From: Exiguobacterium marinum DSM 16307
GTDB lineage: Bacteria; Bacillota; Bacilli; Exiguobacteriales; Exiguobacteriaceae
Length of the DNA stretch: 64,000 nucleotides
Direction of reading: 5' to 3'
Assembly (NCBI RefSeq): GCF_000620845.1
Contig: NZ_KK211189.1
Location: 573,662 to 637,661, forward strand
Part shown: in pieces, positions 10,503 to 20,166 of the stretch
How positions within the stretch are numbered: the stretch's first letter is position 1
How the letters are laid out: each line of letters begins with the position of its first letter
Notes under the pieces: model-generated
What the model was told of the DNA's origin: nothing
The model's database searches: none
What the model saw: only the letters and a program-made list of their open reading frames with translations
Program-made: the position numbers and the translations under genes

Positions 10503-12299
10503 ATGTGTGGAATTGTAGGAATGATTGGGAATACCGGAGCGAAGGAAGTCCTTCTCAAAGGTCTTGAAAAACTCGAGTACCGTGGCTATGACTCGGCAGG
10601 TCTTGCGTTGATGCATGATAATGTCAACGTTCACAAAGAAGTCGGTCGCATTGCTGCGCTACGCGAAATCATCCCAGCAGAAGTAGACGGCACGATTGGA
10701 ATCGGCCACACACGTTGGGCGACACACGGGGTACCTAGCGTACCGAACGCCCACCCGCACCAGAGCACGACAGGACGTTTCACGCTCGTGCATAACGGCG
10801 TGATCGAGAACGACGAGCTCATCAAGAAGACGCTTGATGTCCCGTTCCTCTCAGAAACGGACACGGAAGTCATCGTCTTGCTCATGGAGAAACACTTCGT
10901 CGAGCTCGGTGATGTCGAGGCGGCGTTCCGCAAGACGCTCTCGGACCTCCACGGCTCGTACGCAATCGCGATGATCGACTCAGAGGACAAAGAGCGCCTC
11001 TATATCGGAAAGAACAAGTCACCGCTCCTCGTCGGACTCGGGGACGGCACGTTCAACGTCGTCGCATCGGACGCGATGGCGATGCTCCAGGTGACAGACC
11101 AGTATCTCGAGCTCCACGACGGCGAGATCGTCATCCTCACACGCTCGACGGCGACGATCAAGACGCTCGACGGCGACGTGCTCGAACGCAAACCATATAC
11201 GGCCGAGATCGATGCATCAGACATCGAGAAGGGTACGTACGCGCACTACATGTTGAAGGAGATGGACGAGCAACCGGCCGTCATCCGTAATATCATCCAG
11301 CATTACCAGAACGAGAACGGTGACATCGAACTCACAGAAGGCGTGCGCGAGCTCGTCTCGGAAGCAGACCGTGTCTATATCGTCGCGTGCGGTACGAGTT
11401 ACCACGCTGGTCTTGTCGGGAAGCAATTGATCGAGCGCGTTGCAGGTGTACCGACTGAAGTACACGTCGCATCAGAGTTCGGTTACAACATGCCACTTTT
11501 GACAGAGAAGCCACTCTTCCTCTTCATCTCACAATCCGGTGAGACAGCGGACAGCCGTGCCGTTCTCGTCGAAGTGAAAAAATTGGGCCATAAAGCGCTC
11601 ACGTTAACAAACGTCGCAGGATCGACATTGTCGCGTGAAGCGAACGAGACGATGCTCCTCCATGCAGGACCAGAAATCGCGGTCGCGTCGACAAAAGCAT
11701 ACACGGCGCAAATTGCCGTCCTCGCGATTCTCGCATACGACATCGCTCGTGCGAACGGGAAGAAACTCCCGTTTGATTTGATGCAAGAACTTGCACTCGT
11801 TGCAACAACGATGGACTCGATCATGGCACAAAAAGAAATCTTTGAAGAGCTTGCAGACAAGTTCTTGAAAGAATCACGTAACGCGTTCTTCCTTGGACGT
11901 GGAGTGGATTCATATGTTGGTCTCGAAGGCGCATTGAAACTTAAAGAGATCTCATATATCCAAGCAGAGGGGTACCCAGGTGGGGAACTGAAGCACGGTC
12001 CAATCGCGTTGATTGAAGACGGGACACCGGTCATCACGCTCGTGTCTCAACCGAACACACACCTCAACATCCGTGGAAACATCAAAGAAGTTGTGGCGCG
12101 TGGTGCCATCGCATGTACGATTTCAATGGAAGGAATGGAGCATGAGAACGACGCATTCGTTCTTCCACGTGTTGAACCGCTTCTCACGCCACTCGTGACG
12201 GTTCTTCCGCTTCAACTCATCTCGTACTATGCGGCACTTGCCCGCGACTGTGATGTCGACAAGCCACGTAACTTGGCGAAGTCTGTAACGGTTGAATAA
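10503..12299 (+). CDS. glmS: glutamine-fructose-6-phosphate aminotransferase
   Basis: Makes glucosamine-6-phosphate from fructose-6-phosphate and glutamine. Cys2 of MCGIVGMIG is the glutaminase nucleophile; RGYDSAGLA and HTRWATHG belong to the same N-terminal domain. Two SIS sugar-isomerase domains fill residues about 290-600 ([26 protein letters not shown]). The C-terminus NLAKSVTVE is typical. AGAGGAGAT precedes the ATG. The codons of roughly 10740-11450 are clearly richer in G and C than the two ends of the gene. Confidence 0.97.
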   Translation: MCGIVGMIGNTGAKEVLLKGLEKLEYRGYDSAGLALMHDNVNVHKEVGRIAALREIIPAEVDGTIGIGHTRWATHGVPSVPNAHPHQSTTGRFTLVHNGVIENDELIKKTLDVPFLSETDTEVIVLLMEKHFVELGDVEAAFRKTLSDLHGSYAIAMIDSEDKERLYIGKNKSPLLVGLGDGTFNVVASDAMAMLQVTDQYLELHDGEIVILTRSTATIKTLDGDVLERKPYTAEIDASDIEKGTYAHYMLKEMDEQPAVIRNIIQHYQNENGDIELTEGVRELVSEADRVYIVACGTSYHAGLVGKQLIERVAGVPTEVHVASEFGYNMPLLTEKPLFLFISQSGETADSRAVLVEVKKLGHKALTLTNVAGSTLSREANETMLLHAGPEIAVASTKAYTAQIAVLAILAYDIARANGKKLPFDLMQELALVATTMDSIMAQKEIFEELADKFLKESRNAFFLGRGVDSYVGLEGALKLKEISYIQAEGYPGGELKHGPIALIEDGTPVITLVSQPNTHLNIRGNIKEVVARGAIACTISMEGMEHENDAFVLPRVEPLLTPLVTVLPLQLISYYAALARDCDVDKPRNLAKSVTVE

Positions 12300-12306
12300 T
12301 ATTTAA

Positions 12307-12337
12307 GACCAAAACCTTTCGGGGTTTTGGTCTTTTT
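12307..12337 (+). terminator. terminator after glmS
   Basis: GACCAAAACC-TTTCG-GGGTTTTGGTC stem, then six T. Confidence 0.9.
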
Positions 12338-12413
12338 TGTTGCGGTGAGTGAACGAACCTTCGAGCAATGAGCAATCTAACAAGTAGATGAAGCACTTAA
12401 CGGCACCACGCGG

Positions 12414-12440
12414 TGAAACGATTTCATGCTCTGTTGCGTA
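12414..12440 (+). promoter_or_regulatory. SigW-type promoter before the DUF975-like gene
   Basis: TGAAAC (12414-12419), 17 bases, CGTA (12437-12440), continuing TATATAC. It is identical in both boxes and spacing to the sigW promoter, and lies 32 bases before the next start codon. Confidence 0.65.
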
Positions 12441-12471
12441 TATACAATTAATCAAAAGGGGGATTTGAAAC

Positions 12472-13125
12472 ATGATTCAAACATGGACAGAGCGCACACA
12501 TGAAGCAATCAATGGAAAACGCAGCTTACTGCTAGCTTGGTCGTTTCTTTGTGCTGTTATTTTAGAGTTTAGCGCAATACTCGACCCGACATTGTATGGA
12601 GCGGAAGCCGATTCGTTACAGGCGATTGTATTTCTTTTAAGTACGATTGTTTTATCTTTCATACTGTACCCACTCATCATCGGATATCACTGGGTTATCC
12701 TTTCAATCGTTCGTGGACAAGACGCGCAGTTTCGTGATGTATTTCGACCGATGAAAGAACGATTTGGTAAGAATGTGACTGCTGTTATCTTACTAGCTAT
12801 CTTCCAGACGCTATGGACACTTCTGTTCATTGTCCCAGGAATCATGAAATACTTCTCCTATGCGTTCACTTATTTTATTTTACGGGATGAGCCGGAGATG
12901 TCAGTCATGGATTCAATCACGAAGTCACGCGCATTGATGAATGGTCAGAAATGGGAGGCATTCAAATTGATTTTGCCGTTCATCCCGATTTACGTGACCG
13001 GCTTCACGTTGTTCGTGGTCGTCGATTCTGTATTACTTTCTGCGTTATCCCTTTCTATAGCGACGATTTTAGTCCGGCCATTTGTCGTTGCGCGCTTCGC
13101 TGTCATGTATGAAGACACGCGCTGA
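12472..13125 (+). CDS. DUF975-like multi-pass membrane protein
   Basis: Integral membrane protein of 217 residues, function unknown. Hydrophobic stretches lie near residues 20-40, 50-75, 100-125, 160-180 and 185-205. A central segment with a cytoplasmic loop (IVRGQDAQFRDVFRPMKERF) and a later SRALMNGQKWEAFKL resemble the DUF975 family. AAAGGGGG precedes the ATG. The SigW-type promoter suggests a role in the envelope-stress response; that is inference. The gene appears to stand alone. Confidence 0.7.
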   Translation: MIQTWTERTHEAINGKRSLLLAWSFLCAVILEFSAILDPTLYGAEADSLQAIVFLLSTIVLSFILYPLIIGYHWVILSIVRGQDAQFRDVFRPMKERFGKNVTAVILLAIFQTLWTLLFIVPGIMKYFSYAFTYFILRDEPEMSVMDSITKSRALMNGQKWEAFKLILPFIPIYVTGFTLFVVVDSVLLSALSLSIATILVRPFVVARFAVMYEDTR

Positions 13126-13227
13126 ACGTACGACGAACAATGGGACAAGTCAGCCTGAAGCATATCAAACAGAGGTTGAGTTAAATGAACGTGCTACAAT
13201 CTTCATGAAGAGAAAGGGGAATGCGGA

Positions 13228-14184
13228 ATGAAGATTGGAATTATCGGGGCCGGTCTGAGCGGGATCGTCGCAGCGCGTGAACTCGTGCGTCGAGGTCATA
13301 CTGTTGAACTGATTGAAAAGAGCCGAAGCGTCGGGGGACGTTTGGCAACGCGTCGAATCGGTGACGGGCGGGCGGACCACGGAGCGGTATATTTCACGGT
13401 ACGTGGAGATGCGCTCGAACGAGAGGTGCAGTCGTGGATGAGTGCGAACTGGGTGCGTGTCTGGTATGCCGATCCTTATCCTCGTTACGTCGCGATTGGC
13501 GGTATGAATGCACTCGCGAAGCGGCTGGCCGAAGGTTTGATCGTACAATTGAATGAACGGGTAGAGAACGTTCAGGTGGAAGAAGACGGCACCGTCACGA
13601 TTAAGACAGACGTGACGACACGTTCATACGATCGAGTCGTGATGACGGCACCACTTCCGCAATCGTTCGAATTACTCGGAAGTTTGGTCGACCAGATCGA
13701 GCCCTCACTCCAGCGACTCGTGTATGCGCCGACGTTCGTCGGTCTCTTTGAATGCACAGGTGATGTACAGATCGGGACAGATGGGATTCTCGATCAAGAC
13801 CTGGTACCCGGTGTATTAAAAATTATCAATAATCGGCAAAAAGGAATCTCTGGGACATCACTCGTTAGTGTCTATATGGAAGAGACGTGGAGTGAAGACT
13901 GGTTTGAACACCCGGAAACGGAGACGCTCATAGAGGTTGAACGATTGGTGCGTGAGGAGGTTGGTGACATCGGCATCCAAACACGACAATTGAAACGTTG
14001 GCGTTACGCGCAAGCGAAGGACGTGTGGCATGAACCGTTTTATCAAGTAAGCCATCATCCGATCTATTTAGCAGGGGATGTCTTCCTTGAGTCCGATGAC
14101 CCATCTGGACGAACGCGATTCGAAAGCGCCTATCTGTCTGGGTTACGTGTGGCAGAAGCGATCGAAAAAAACATGGATCGATAA
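13228..14184 (+). CDS. FAD-dependent amine oxidase / renalase-like protein
   Basis: Probable cytosolic flavoprotein oxidoreductase of 318 residues. The N-terminal dinucleotide fold GIIGAGLSGIVAAREL with the following E (ELIEKS) binds FAD, and GGRLATRR continues the FAD motif. The C-terminal part HPIYLAGDVFLESD with a closing helix AYLSGLRVAEAI resembles the second FAD contact of renalase-like and NAD(P)-binding Rossmann proteins. The substrate cannot be told. AAAGGGGAAT precedes the ATG. The stop codon lies in the stem of a terminator. Confidence 0.8.
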   Translation: MKIGIIGAGLSGIVAARELVRRGHTVELIEKSRSVGGRLATRRIGDGRADHGAVYFTVRGDALEREVQSWMSANWVRVWYADPYPRYVAIGGMNALAKRLAEGLIVQLNERVENVQVEEDGTVTIKTDVTTRSYDRVVMTAPLPQSFELLGSLVDQIEPSLQRLVYAPTFVGLFECTGDVQIGTDGILDQDLVPGVLKIINNRQKGISGTSLVSVYMEETWSEDWFEHPETETLIEVERLVREEVGDIGIQTRQLKRWRYAQAKDVWHEPFYQVSHHPIYLAGDVFLESDDPSGRTRFESAYLSGLRVAEAIEKNMDR

Positions 14185-14206
14185 GGAAATTCCTTATCGG
14201 TCTTTT
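14179..14206 (+). terminator. terminator overlapping the oxidoreductase stop codon
   Basis: CGATAAGGAA-A-TTCCTTATCG stem followed by GTCTTTTTA. The stop codon of the preceding gene lies within the left arm. Confidence 0.7.
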
Positions 14207-14220
14207 TATTTGACGTCACT

Positions 14221-14266
14221 TAGTTTAGGGCATAAACTATAATCATCTAGTTTAGGGGGTAAACTA
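14221..14266 (+). promoter_or_regulatory. two MarR operators, second covering the ribosome binding site
   Basis: Two palindromes of the form TAGTTTA-N5-TAAACTA lie at 14221-14239 and 14248-14266, centres 27 bases apart, each followed by TAAT. The first sits between a TTGACG box (14210-14215) and the transcription start. The second contains the AGGGGG ribosome binding site of the marR gene at 14269. The layout predicts autorepression of the marR-MMPL operon. Confidence 0.82.
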
Positions 14267-14268
14267 TA

Positions 14269-14712
14269 ATGAAAGCATTGATGCGTGAAGCGGTGCAGTT
14301 GTTTGAAGAAGTGATGTTCCACGGGACAGAACATGTCATCGAAGCGATGGAAGGCGATGTATGGCGAGACTATTCTCGTGAACAAATACAGTTGTTGAAG
14401 CTACTCGATCAATTTGGACCAACTCCTGCTGGGCAATTGGCACAAAAACAAGGCGTTCATAAAAGCGCGGTCTCGAATCGGCTCAAAAAGCTCGTAGAAA
14501 AAGAACTCGTCACGAGTCGACGAGGACAAGATCAGCGCGAACGATTGATTGAATTGACCCCAGGAGGAAAACGGCTCGTCGAAGAAGTAGACGGTGCCGT
14601 CTATCGATATGTGGAATCCCTCATCGATGGAGAAGTAGACGAAATTGAAATTGAGCAGTTTGTTCGGACGTTCCGAAAAATAAAACAATTGCTCCGAATC
14701 GGGGAGGAATAA
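14269..14712 (+). CDS. MarR-family transcriptional regulator
   Basis: Winged-helix repressor of 147 residues. The DNA-binding core reads GPTPAGQLAQKQGVHKSAVS, then NRLKKLVEKELV, with a wing containing SRRGQDQRERLIELT. The ends form the usual dimer helices. Two palindromic operators precede it and an MMPL exporter gene begins three bases after its stop, so it most likely represses its own operon and is released by an exported compound. The ligand is unknown. Confidence 0.92.
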   Translation: MKALMREAVQLFEEVMFHGTEHVIEAMEGDVWRDYSREQIQLLKLLDQFGPTPAGQLAQKQGVHKSAVSNRLKKLVEKELVTSRRGQDQRERLIELTPGGKRLVEEVDGAVYRYVESLIDGEVDEIEIEQFVRTFRKIKQLLRIGEE

Positions 14713-14715
14713 CAC

Positions 14716-17370
14716 GTGCATAAAATCATTCAATGGCGTTGGGGAATCTTCATATCCCTCATCGTATTGACGGCAGCATTATTTGTCGCAGCACCTAACT
14801 TAACGAAACAAGCAGAAGAGGCAGGGAGTTTCCAACTTGCGGACGACATGGACTCACAACGCGCACAAGCGATTTTAGATGAAGCCGGAAAGAGTGACAA
14901 GACCATCTCGCTCGTCTACGAGTTCGAGTCGATTGGTGAGACAGAGCGAACAGATGTCGCGCGTGTCATCGAAGAACTTAAACAAAACGAAACGGTCGTG
15001 ACCGATGTTCTCGACCCGTTCGAAAACGAGGAGACAGAGGCACAGCTTGTCTCAGAAGACGGACGCATCGTCCTCGTCCCGATCACGGTAGAAGGTACGA
15101 CGGAAGAAATCAATGCGTTTGCCGATGATGTCCGTGAAAACGTGCTTCCGCAAGAGGAAACAGTATATATCACAGGGGAAGAAATCATTAACAATGATGT
15201 GAACCTAAGTGCACAGGAAGGATTGAAAAAGACAGAAATCATCACAGTCGTGTTGATTTTTGGATTACTTCTTCTCGTCTTCCGTTCCATCGTGACCCCA
15301 TTTATCCCGCTTATCGCGGTCGGCTTCACGTACCTATTAAGTCAATCCTTTGTCGCGTTCTTTGTGGATTGGTTTGGGTTCCCGGTATCCAACTACACAC
15401 AAATCTTCCTTGTCGCCATCTTGTTCGGGATTGGGACAGACTATTGTATTCTACTTCTTAGCCGTTACAAAGAGGAGCTGAGTGAGGGGCGTGCCATCGA
15501 AGACGCAATCGTCAATACGTACAAGACGGCAGGACGGACGGTCTTGATTAGTGGGCTCGCGGTATTCGTCGGTTTCGCTGCCATCGGATTTGCAGATTTT
15601 CCAATCTTTAAATCAGCTGTCGCCGTTGCGGTCGGGATTGCGGTGTTGCTGCTGATTCTCTTCACGGTCGTCCCGTTCTTTATGGCGACGCTCAAACAGC
15701 GACTGTTTTGGCCGTCGAAAAAGGCGAGCGAACATCATGACAGCAAGCTCTGGGCTGGATTGAGTCGATTGTCAGTCAATCGCCCGTTCGTATCGATTTT
15801 GGTCGTTGGATTGATTACGGTGCCGGTCCTATTCACGTATGACGATGCCCGTTCGTTCAATACGGTCGATGAGATTGGAGACGGGTACGATTCGGTTCGT
15901 GGACTGAATTTGATTTCTGAAGGGTTTGGTCAAGGGGAATCTCTTCCGGTACAGGTCATTTTGAAACAAGATCAAGCCATTACAGAATCAGAAGTCCCAT
16001 ACATTGAAATGTTCGCAAGCGAACTTGAAAAAGTTGATGGGGTGAGCGGTGTTCGTGCGCTCACACGTCCGACTGGTGAAGTGATCGACGATTTTTATGT
16101 GGACACGCAACTCGGCGAAGTCAGTGAAGGCTTGACTGAAGCACAGAGGGGTCTCGGAGATGTCCAAACTGGATTAGATGAGATTGAGCAGGGGCTAAAC
16201 GCGGTCGTCGGACAATTGCCAAGTGGTTCAGCCAATGCTGGGGCGCCACTTGCAGAAGCAGCAGCTGGGCTGAATCAGTTAAATGGTCAACTTGGTCTCA
16301 TTGGACAAGGATTGACAGCGACTCAAAACATCCCGGCCGCAGTCGGACAGCTCGGCCAAGTGTCAGCAGGGCTCACACAAATCGAGTCAGGAATCAACGA
16401 AGCAGCGTCCGCATTGAATGCACAAGGTTCTCAGGTTGGTGAACTCAGCACCGGATTGGGACAACTTGCCACAGGCGTTGGCGAAGCGAACGACGGGCTA
16501 GGGCAAATTGAGTCTGGTCTCGGCGAAGCCGTTTCGTTCTTACAACAGTTGAGTGAAGCAGATGCGCTTCGGGAGACAGGCGTATATCTTCCGGAAGGGA
16601 CACTCACATCGGATGAATTCTCACCTGCCGTCGAACGCTATGTCTTCGATAAAGGAATGGCGACTCAGCTCGAGGTCGTCTTAGAGATGGACCCGTATTC
16701 GCCAGAAGCGATTGATACCGTCGAGACAATCAAAGAGACGATGAATCGTGCCGTGACGGGAACACCGTATGCGGAGGCGACCATCGGATATGCCGGTATC
16801 TCGAGCATCAATAGCGATTTAAATGAAACATCGACGAATGATTTCAATCGAACGGTAGCGATCATGCTGGTGACATTGTTCATCGTCTTGACAGCACTGT
16901 TCCGCTCGATGATCATGCCACTCTATATGATTGCTTCGCTTCTCTTGACGTACTATACGTCAGCGGCGATCACAGAGCTGATCTTTGTAGAAGGACTTGG
17001 CTATGACGGGATTAGCTGGGCCGTTCCGTTCTTTGGCTTCGTCATGTTGATTGCCCTTGGGATTGACTACTCCATCTTCCTGTTAGATCGATTCCGGGAA
17101 GAGACGATCAATGGGAAGGCGGTCCGTGAGGCGCTCATCTATTCGATGACGAAGATGGGTACCGTCATTATGACTGCCGCGGTCATCCTCGCCGGGACGT
17201 TCGGTGCGATGATTCCGTCAGGTGTGCTCAGTCTCGTCCAGATTGCAACGATTGTCATCACCGGGTTATTACTATACGGCTTGATTGTGTTACCACTTTT
17301 AATTCCAGCCATTACGATTTCGTTTGGCGATGGTGTCTGGTGGCCATTCCGGTCAAAGAAAAAGTCATAA
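14716..17370 (+). CDS. MMPL/RND-family exporter
   Basis: Large membrane transporter of 884 residues in the RND superfamily (MMPL, YdfJ-like). One N-terminal helix is followed by an extracellular domain, a block of about five helices (residues about 170-325), a second extracellular region, then a second helix block near 715-875. The marker G-D-Y/S-I residues occur twice (GIGTDYCILLLSRYKEEL; ALGIDYSIFLLDRF). The second extracellular region holds a long helix-like repeat of GL-x5-6-GL units (residues about 470-620). The start is GTG behind GGGGAGGA. It is co-transcribed with and presumably controlled by the MarR gene before it; the substrate is unknown. Confidence 0.92.
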   Translation: MHKIIQWRWGIFISLIVLTAALFVAAPNLTKQAEEAGSFQLADDMDSQRAQAILDEAGKSDKTISLVYEFESIGETERTDVARVIEELKQNETVVTDVLDPFENEETEAQLVSEDGRIVLVPITVEGTTEEINAFADDVRENVLPQEETVYITGEEIINNDVNLSAQEGLKKTEIITVVLIFGLLLLVFRSIVTPFIPLIAVGFTYLLSQSFVAFFVDWFGFPVSNYTQIFLVAILFGIGTDYCILLLSRYKEELSEGRAIEDAIVNTYKTAGRTVLISGLAVFVGFAAIGFADFPIFKSAVAVAVGIAVLLLILFTVVPFFMATLKQRLFWPSKKASEHHDSKLWAGLSRLSVNRPFVSILVVGLITVPVLFTYDDARSFNTVDEIGDGYDSVRGLNLISEGFGQGESLPVQVILKQDQAITESEVPYIEMFASELEKVDGVSGVRALTRPTGEVIDDFYVDTQLGEVSEGLTEAQRGLGDVQTGLDEIEQGLNAVVGQLPSGSANAGAPLAEAAAGLNQLNGQLGLIGQGLTATQNIPAAVGQLGQVSAGLTQIESGINEAASALNAQGSQVGELSTGLGQLATGVGEANDGLGQIESGLGEAVSFLQQLSEADALRETGVYLPEGTLTSDEFSPAVERYVFDKGMATQLEVVLEMDPYSPEAIDTVETIKETMNRAVTGTPYAEATIGYAGISSINSDLNETSTNDFNRTVAIMLVTLFIVLTALFRSMIMPLYMIASLLLTYYTSAAITELIFVEGLGYDGISWAVPFFGFVMLIALGIDYSIFLLDRFREETINGKAVREALIYSMTKMGTVIMTAAVILAGTFGAMIPSGVLSLVQIATIVITGLLLYGLIVLPLLIPAITISFGDGVWWPFRSKKKS

Positions 17371-17376
17371 GCAGAA

Positions 17377-17412
17377 ACGGATGTCTCGTATGATGAGATA
17401 TCCGTTTTTTGG
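17377..17412 (+). terminator. terminator after the MMPL gene
   Basis: AACGGATGTCTC with GAGATATCCGTT form a stem with one mismatch and a GTATGAT loop, followed by six T. Confidence 0.8.
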
Positions 17413-17473
17413 GATAGATTGCGGTAGATTCGGGAACAGAAAGTCAGGTCCATTATCTAAGGAGGAATACTGT

Positions 17474-17758
17474 ATGGAAATCGTCATTACCGCAATCTTG
17501 AAAGCCCATCCTGGAAAAGAAGAGGCGTTACGTGATGCGTTGAACCGTGTGATTCCACCGTCACGAGCGGAAGAAGGGTGTCTCGCGTACGTTCTTCACG
17601 AGGCAATTGATGCGCCAGGTACGTTTGTCTTCTATGAAAAGTACGAGGATGAAAATGCACTCAATCACCATATCCATTCGTCGCACTATCAGGCGTATCG
17701 TGATGAAGCCGGAGAGCTTCTCGCTGTACGTGAGGTCTATCGGCTACATGAAGTCTGA
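17474..17758 (+). CDS. antibiotic biosynthesis monooxygenase-domain (ABM) protein
   Basis: Small dimeric alpha-beta barrel protein of 94 residues. The ABM pattern is clear: an N-terminal strand IVITAILKAHPGKEE, the middle GCLAYVLHEA, then FVFYEKYEDENALNHHIHSS, and a final strand. Family members act as small oxygenases or quinol/aldehyde-handling enzymes; the reaction here is unknown. ATG 17474 is chosen over longer frames because AAGGAGGA (17459-17466) stands at the right distance. Confidence 0.88.
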   Translation: MEIVITAILKAHPGKEEALRDALNRVIPPSRAEEGCLAYVLHEAIDAPGTFVFYEKYEDENALNHHIHSSHYQAYRDEAGELLAVREVYRLHEV

Positions 17759-17828
17759 TTCTGATTGTGTGTGGAATTGAACTGGTCGTACAAGCGTGTC
17801 TACCAAGTTGCGTAGCACTTAGGAAAGA

Positions 17829-17859
17829 AGCCTCTCGAGACATATCTCGGGAGGCTTTT
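17829..17859. terminator. bidirectional terminator between convergent genes
   Basis: AGCCTCTCGAGA-CATA-TCTCGGGAGGCT stem followed by TTTTC on the plus strand; serves the ABM gene and possibly the convergent LTA-synthase-like gene. Confidence 0.75.
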
Positions 17860-17862
17860 CGA

Positions 17863-19680
17863 TTACGGATTGATTTGTGAGAGGGCATCTTTCTCGATGA
17901 TGGTATCCGAGAGACGGAGCTGGTTGGTCGCGCGGTCGATATATGGGCTGCATCGATCAAAGACGACCGGTTCTTCTGTCTCGACGGAATAGCACGTGCC
18001 ATTCCCTGCTCGTTCGGTCAAGTCTGGTTCGTAATAAATATCTTCGTATCGGAAGGCACCCGTCCGAAAGACGGTCAGATTCGGCGTATCATTCAATAAG
18101 GAGTCGCCGAGCATATACGCTGGGGAGATTCCAAGCAAATCGAGAATCGTCGGCGCGATATCAATTTGTCCACCGCTCGCCTCCATGACTTCTCCTGTCG
18201 TCAATCCGGGTGGTTTGATGAAGAGAGGGACAGCACGGTCGAGTTGAAACGCGTCAACCGCCGAGTCCACTTCTTCGATGGTAGCCATTTCTTCTCCAGG
18301 TGCCGTCAGACCGCTATCGTGGTCACCATACATGACGAGAAGCGTCTCATCCCACAGCCCATCTTGTTTCAATCGTTCGATGAACTGACCGACTGCGGCA
18401 TCGACGAAATGAACGGTATGATAATAGTTTTCGAGAAGGGGGTCATCGATATCAGATAGGTCCAACCGCTTCTCGTCTTCCGGGATATCGTACGGTGTAT
18501 GACTCGTTAAAGCGACTAAAAATGCGTAAAATGGTTCATCCAACTCTTCCATAAATCCAACCGACGTATTTAAGAATTCCTGGTCGTTGAGTGCCATCCC
18601 GATGATTCCTTGATCGGGATAGTCTTTGTCGCTAAAGAAATGATTGAACCCGATGTTGTCGTAAAAATCATCCCGATTCCAAAAGTCTTTACGGAATGAG
18701 TGCATGGCTGCTGTATCATAGCCCGCCTCGTTCAATGATTGAGAGAGTGCGCTGAAATTATTTCCCGGGAAACGCGTGTAGACGGAACCAGATTTGACAG
18801 GATAGAGTGACGTGTTGACGATGAACTCTGCATCGGACGTCCGTCCCTCATGTGTCTGATGATACACGTTCGGGAAGTAAAGCATGTCACGTCGCAATCG
18901 GTTCAAATTCGGGGTCAATTCCTGCCCGTTGATTTGTTGGTCGATGACGGATGTTTGGAATGATTCGAGTTGTAGGACGATGACGTTCGTATCCTGACTC
19001 GGGGCACTTAATTCCTGATAAGAAAGTGCTCGGATTTGAGAACGCTCCTCGTCTGTCAAGGCTTCGTTCCAGCCCATGGCACGTTCGACGCCTCGAGCGA
19101 CATCCATCGCGTGATAGCCCCAAAATCCAAGATGGTAGTATTCACGCATATTCGAGATCGGGTCGTCTGCAATCCATTTTTCGCCACGCTGATAACTGAG
19201 CGTGAGAGGGATCGTGAAAAGAAGAAATCCAAGTGTGAAGCCGGCAATCGCCAACCGTCTTCCGTTCCGTTTCACTTCACGGACAGGATGACGTTTCATA
19301 TAACGCAAAATCAAACCGTAGATGATGAGGTCGATAAAGAAGAACGCATCGATTGGGCGGATGAGCGTCAAAAAGCCACCCCCGACATCTCCCATCTGCC
19401 CGATATCGGATAGTAAAGCGACGGATAATAAGTCTTCAAAATAGCGATAGTACCAGACGTCTGAGACGAGCAGGGTACTATGCAGGAACAGAGAAACGTA
19501 TAAAATCCATCGGCGGATCGGATAAGACACGGCAAGTGCCCAACTCGTCAGGAGCAAAATCGTCGCCAAGTTGATGAGAAAGAACGAAAAGTCGAACGCC
19601 GTCGCGGTCAACCAGCTAAAAAAGAAGAGCTTTGCCAGGGAGAGTGACAAGTAGCTCCAATAATCGAGATATTTGATCAT
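17863..19680 (-). CDS. LTA synthase-family sulfatase-fold membrane enzyme
   Basis: Membrane enzyme of about 605 residues in the LtaS family, which transfers glycerol-phosphate from phosphatidylglycerol to grow or prime lipoteichoic acid outside the cell. About five helices fill the first 180 residues. The extracellular sulfatase-like domain has the catalytic threonine in HEGRTSDAEF and metal-binding GDHDSG. ATG 19680 is preferred; an in-frame GTG at 19689 lies too close to the AAAGGA binding site. It could be an LtaS, YfnI/YqgS-type paralogue or primase; sequence alone does not decide. It stands alone on the minus strand. Confidence 0.88.
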   Translation of the reverse strand: MIKYLDYWSYLSLSLAKLFFFSWLTATAFDFSFFLINLATILLLTSWALAVSYPIRRWILYVSLFLHSTLLVSDVWYYRYFEDLLSVALLSDIGQMGDVGGGFLTLIRPIDAFFFIDLIIYGLILRYMKRHPVREVKRNGRRLAIAGFTLGFLLFTIPLTLSYQRGEKWIADDPISNMREYYHLGFWGYHAMDVARGVERAMGWNEALTDEERSQIRALSYQELSAPSQDTNVIVLQLESFQTSVIDQQINGQELTPNLNRLRRDMLYFPNVYHQTHEGRTSDAEFIVNTSLYPVKSGSVYTRFPGNNFSALSQSLNEAGYDTAAMHSFRKDFWNRDDFYDNIGFNHFFSDKDYPDQGIIGMALNDQEFLNTSVGFMEELDEPFYAFLVALTSHTPYDIPEDEKRLDLSDIDDPLLENYYHTVHFVDAAVGQFIERLKQDGLWDETLLVMYGDHDSGLTAPGEEMATIEEVDSAVDAFQLDRAVPLFIKPPGLTTGEVMEASGGQIDIAPTILDLLGISPAYMLGDSLLNDTPNLTVFRTGAFRYEDIYYEPDLTERAGNGTCYSVETEEPVVFDRCSPYIDRATNQLRLSDTIIEKDALSQINP

Positions 19681-19748
19681 GAACAACACATCCTTTTCAT
19701 ACCCATTCCCGATGAGACGAGTGAGGGAAACGTGAAGATGTGTTCAAC

Positions 19749-19770
19749 AAAAAAGAGGCACAGGGCCTCA
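19749..19770 (-). terminator. terminator after the VOC gene pair
   Basis: On the minus strand GAGGC-CCTGT-GCCTC followed by six T (plus-strand AAAAAAGAGGC). It begins just at the end of the downstream VOC gene. Confidence 0.75.
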
Positions 19771-20166
19771 GTTAATCAGAAACGTATCGCGCAGTTCGAT
19801 GATGGTTCCTTCCGGTGCTTTCAATTTACTTAAATGACCGTCGACGACGAAATAGATGTTGCCACCGTGCTTCGGCAAGAATGTGACGCCGAGCTGTTCG
19901 AGTCGTGCAACTTCCACTTCGAGGTCATCTACATAGAGGGCGAAATGAACGGGACCGGCCACAAGTTTCGAGTAATCTTGTAACGTTTCATCCGTTTTAG
20001 CAGTCTGGAGCTCGATATAAAAATCCCCGAGCTTGAGCCAACTATTGAAGTCACGCGTATGAAAATTTGGCGATTCTTGAACGAGCTCAAAACCGAGCGC
20101 TTCGTAAAATGACTTGGAAGCGGCATAATCTGGTGTTTGTATACATATATGGTGAATTTGTTTCAT
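19768..20166 (-). CDS. VOC (glyoxalase-fold) family protein
   Basis: Single VOC-domain protein of 132 residues. The first beta-alpha-beta unit begins QIHHICIQTPDYAASKSFYE and the second begins VHFALYVDDLEVEVARLEQL, with an ending EGTIIEL that supplies the usual acidic metal ligand. The reaction cannot be assigned. Its ATG shares its A with the TAA stop of the preceding VOC gene (TAATG), so the two are coupled. They are related but not near-identical. Confidence 0.87.
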   Translation of the reverse strand: MKQIHHICIQTPDYAASKSFYEALGFELVQESPNFHTRDFNSWLKLGDFYIELQTAKTDETLQDYSKLVAGPVHFALYVDDLEVEVARLEQLGVTFLPKHGGNIYFVVDGHLSKLKAPEGTIIELRDTFLIN

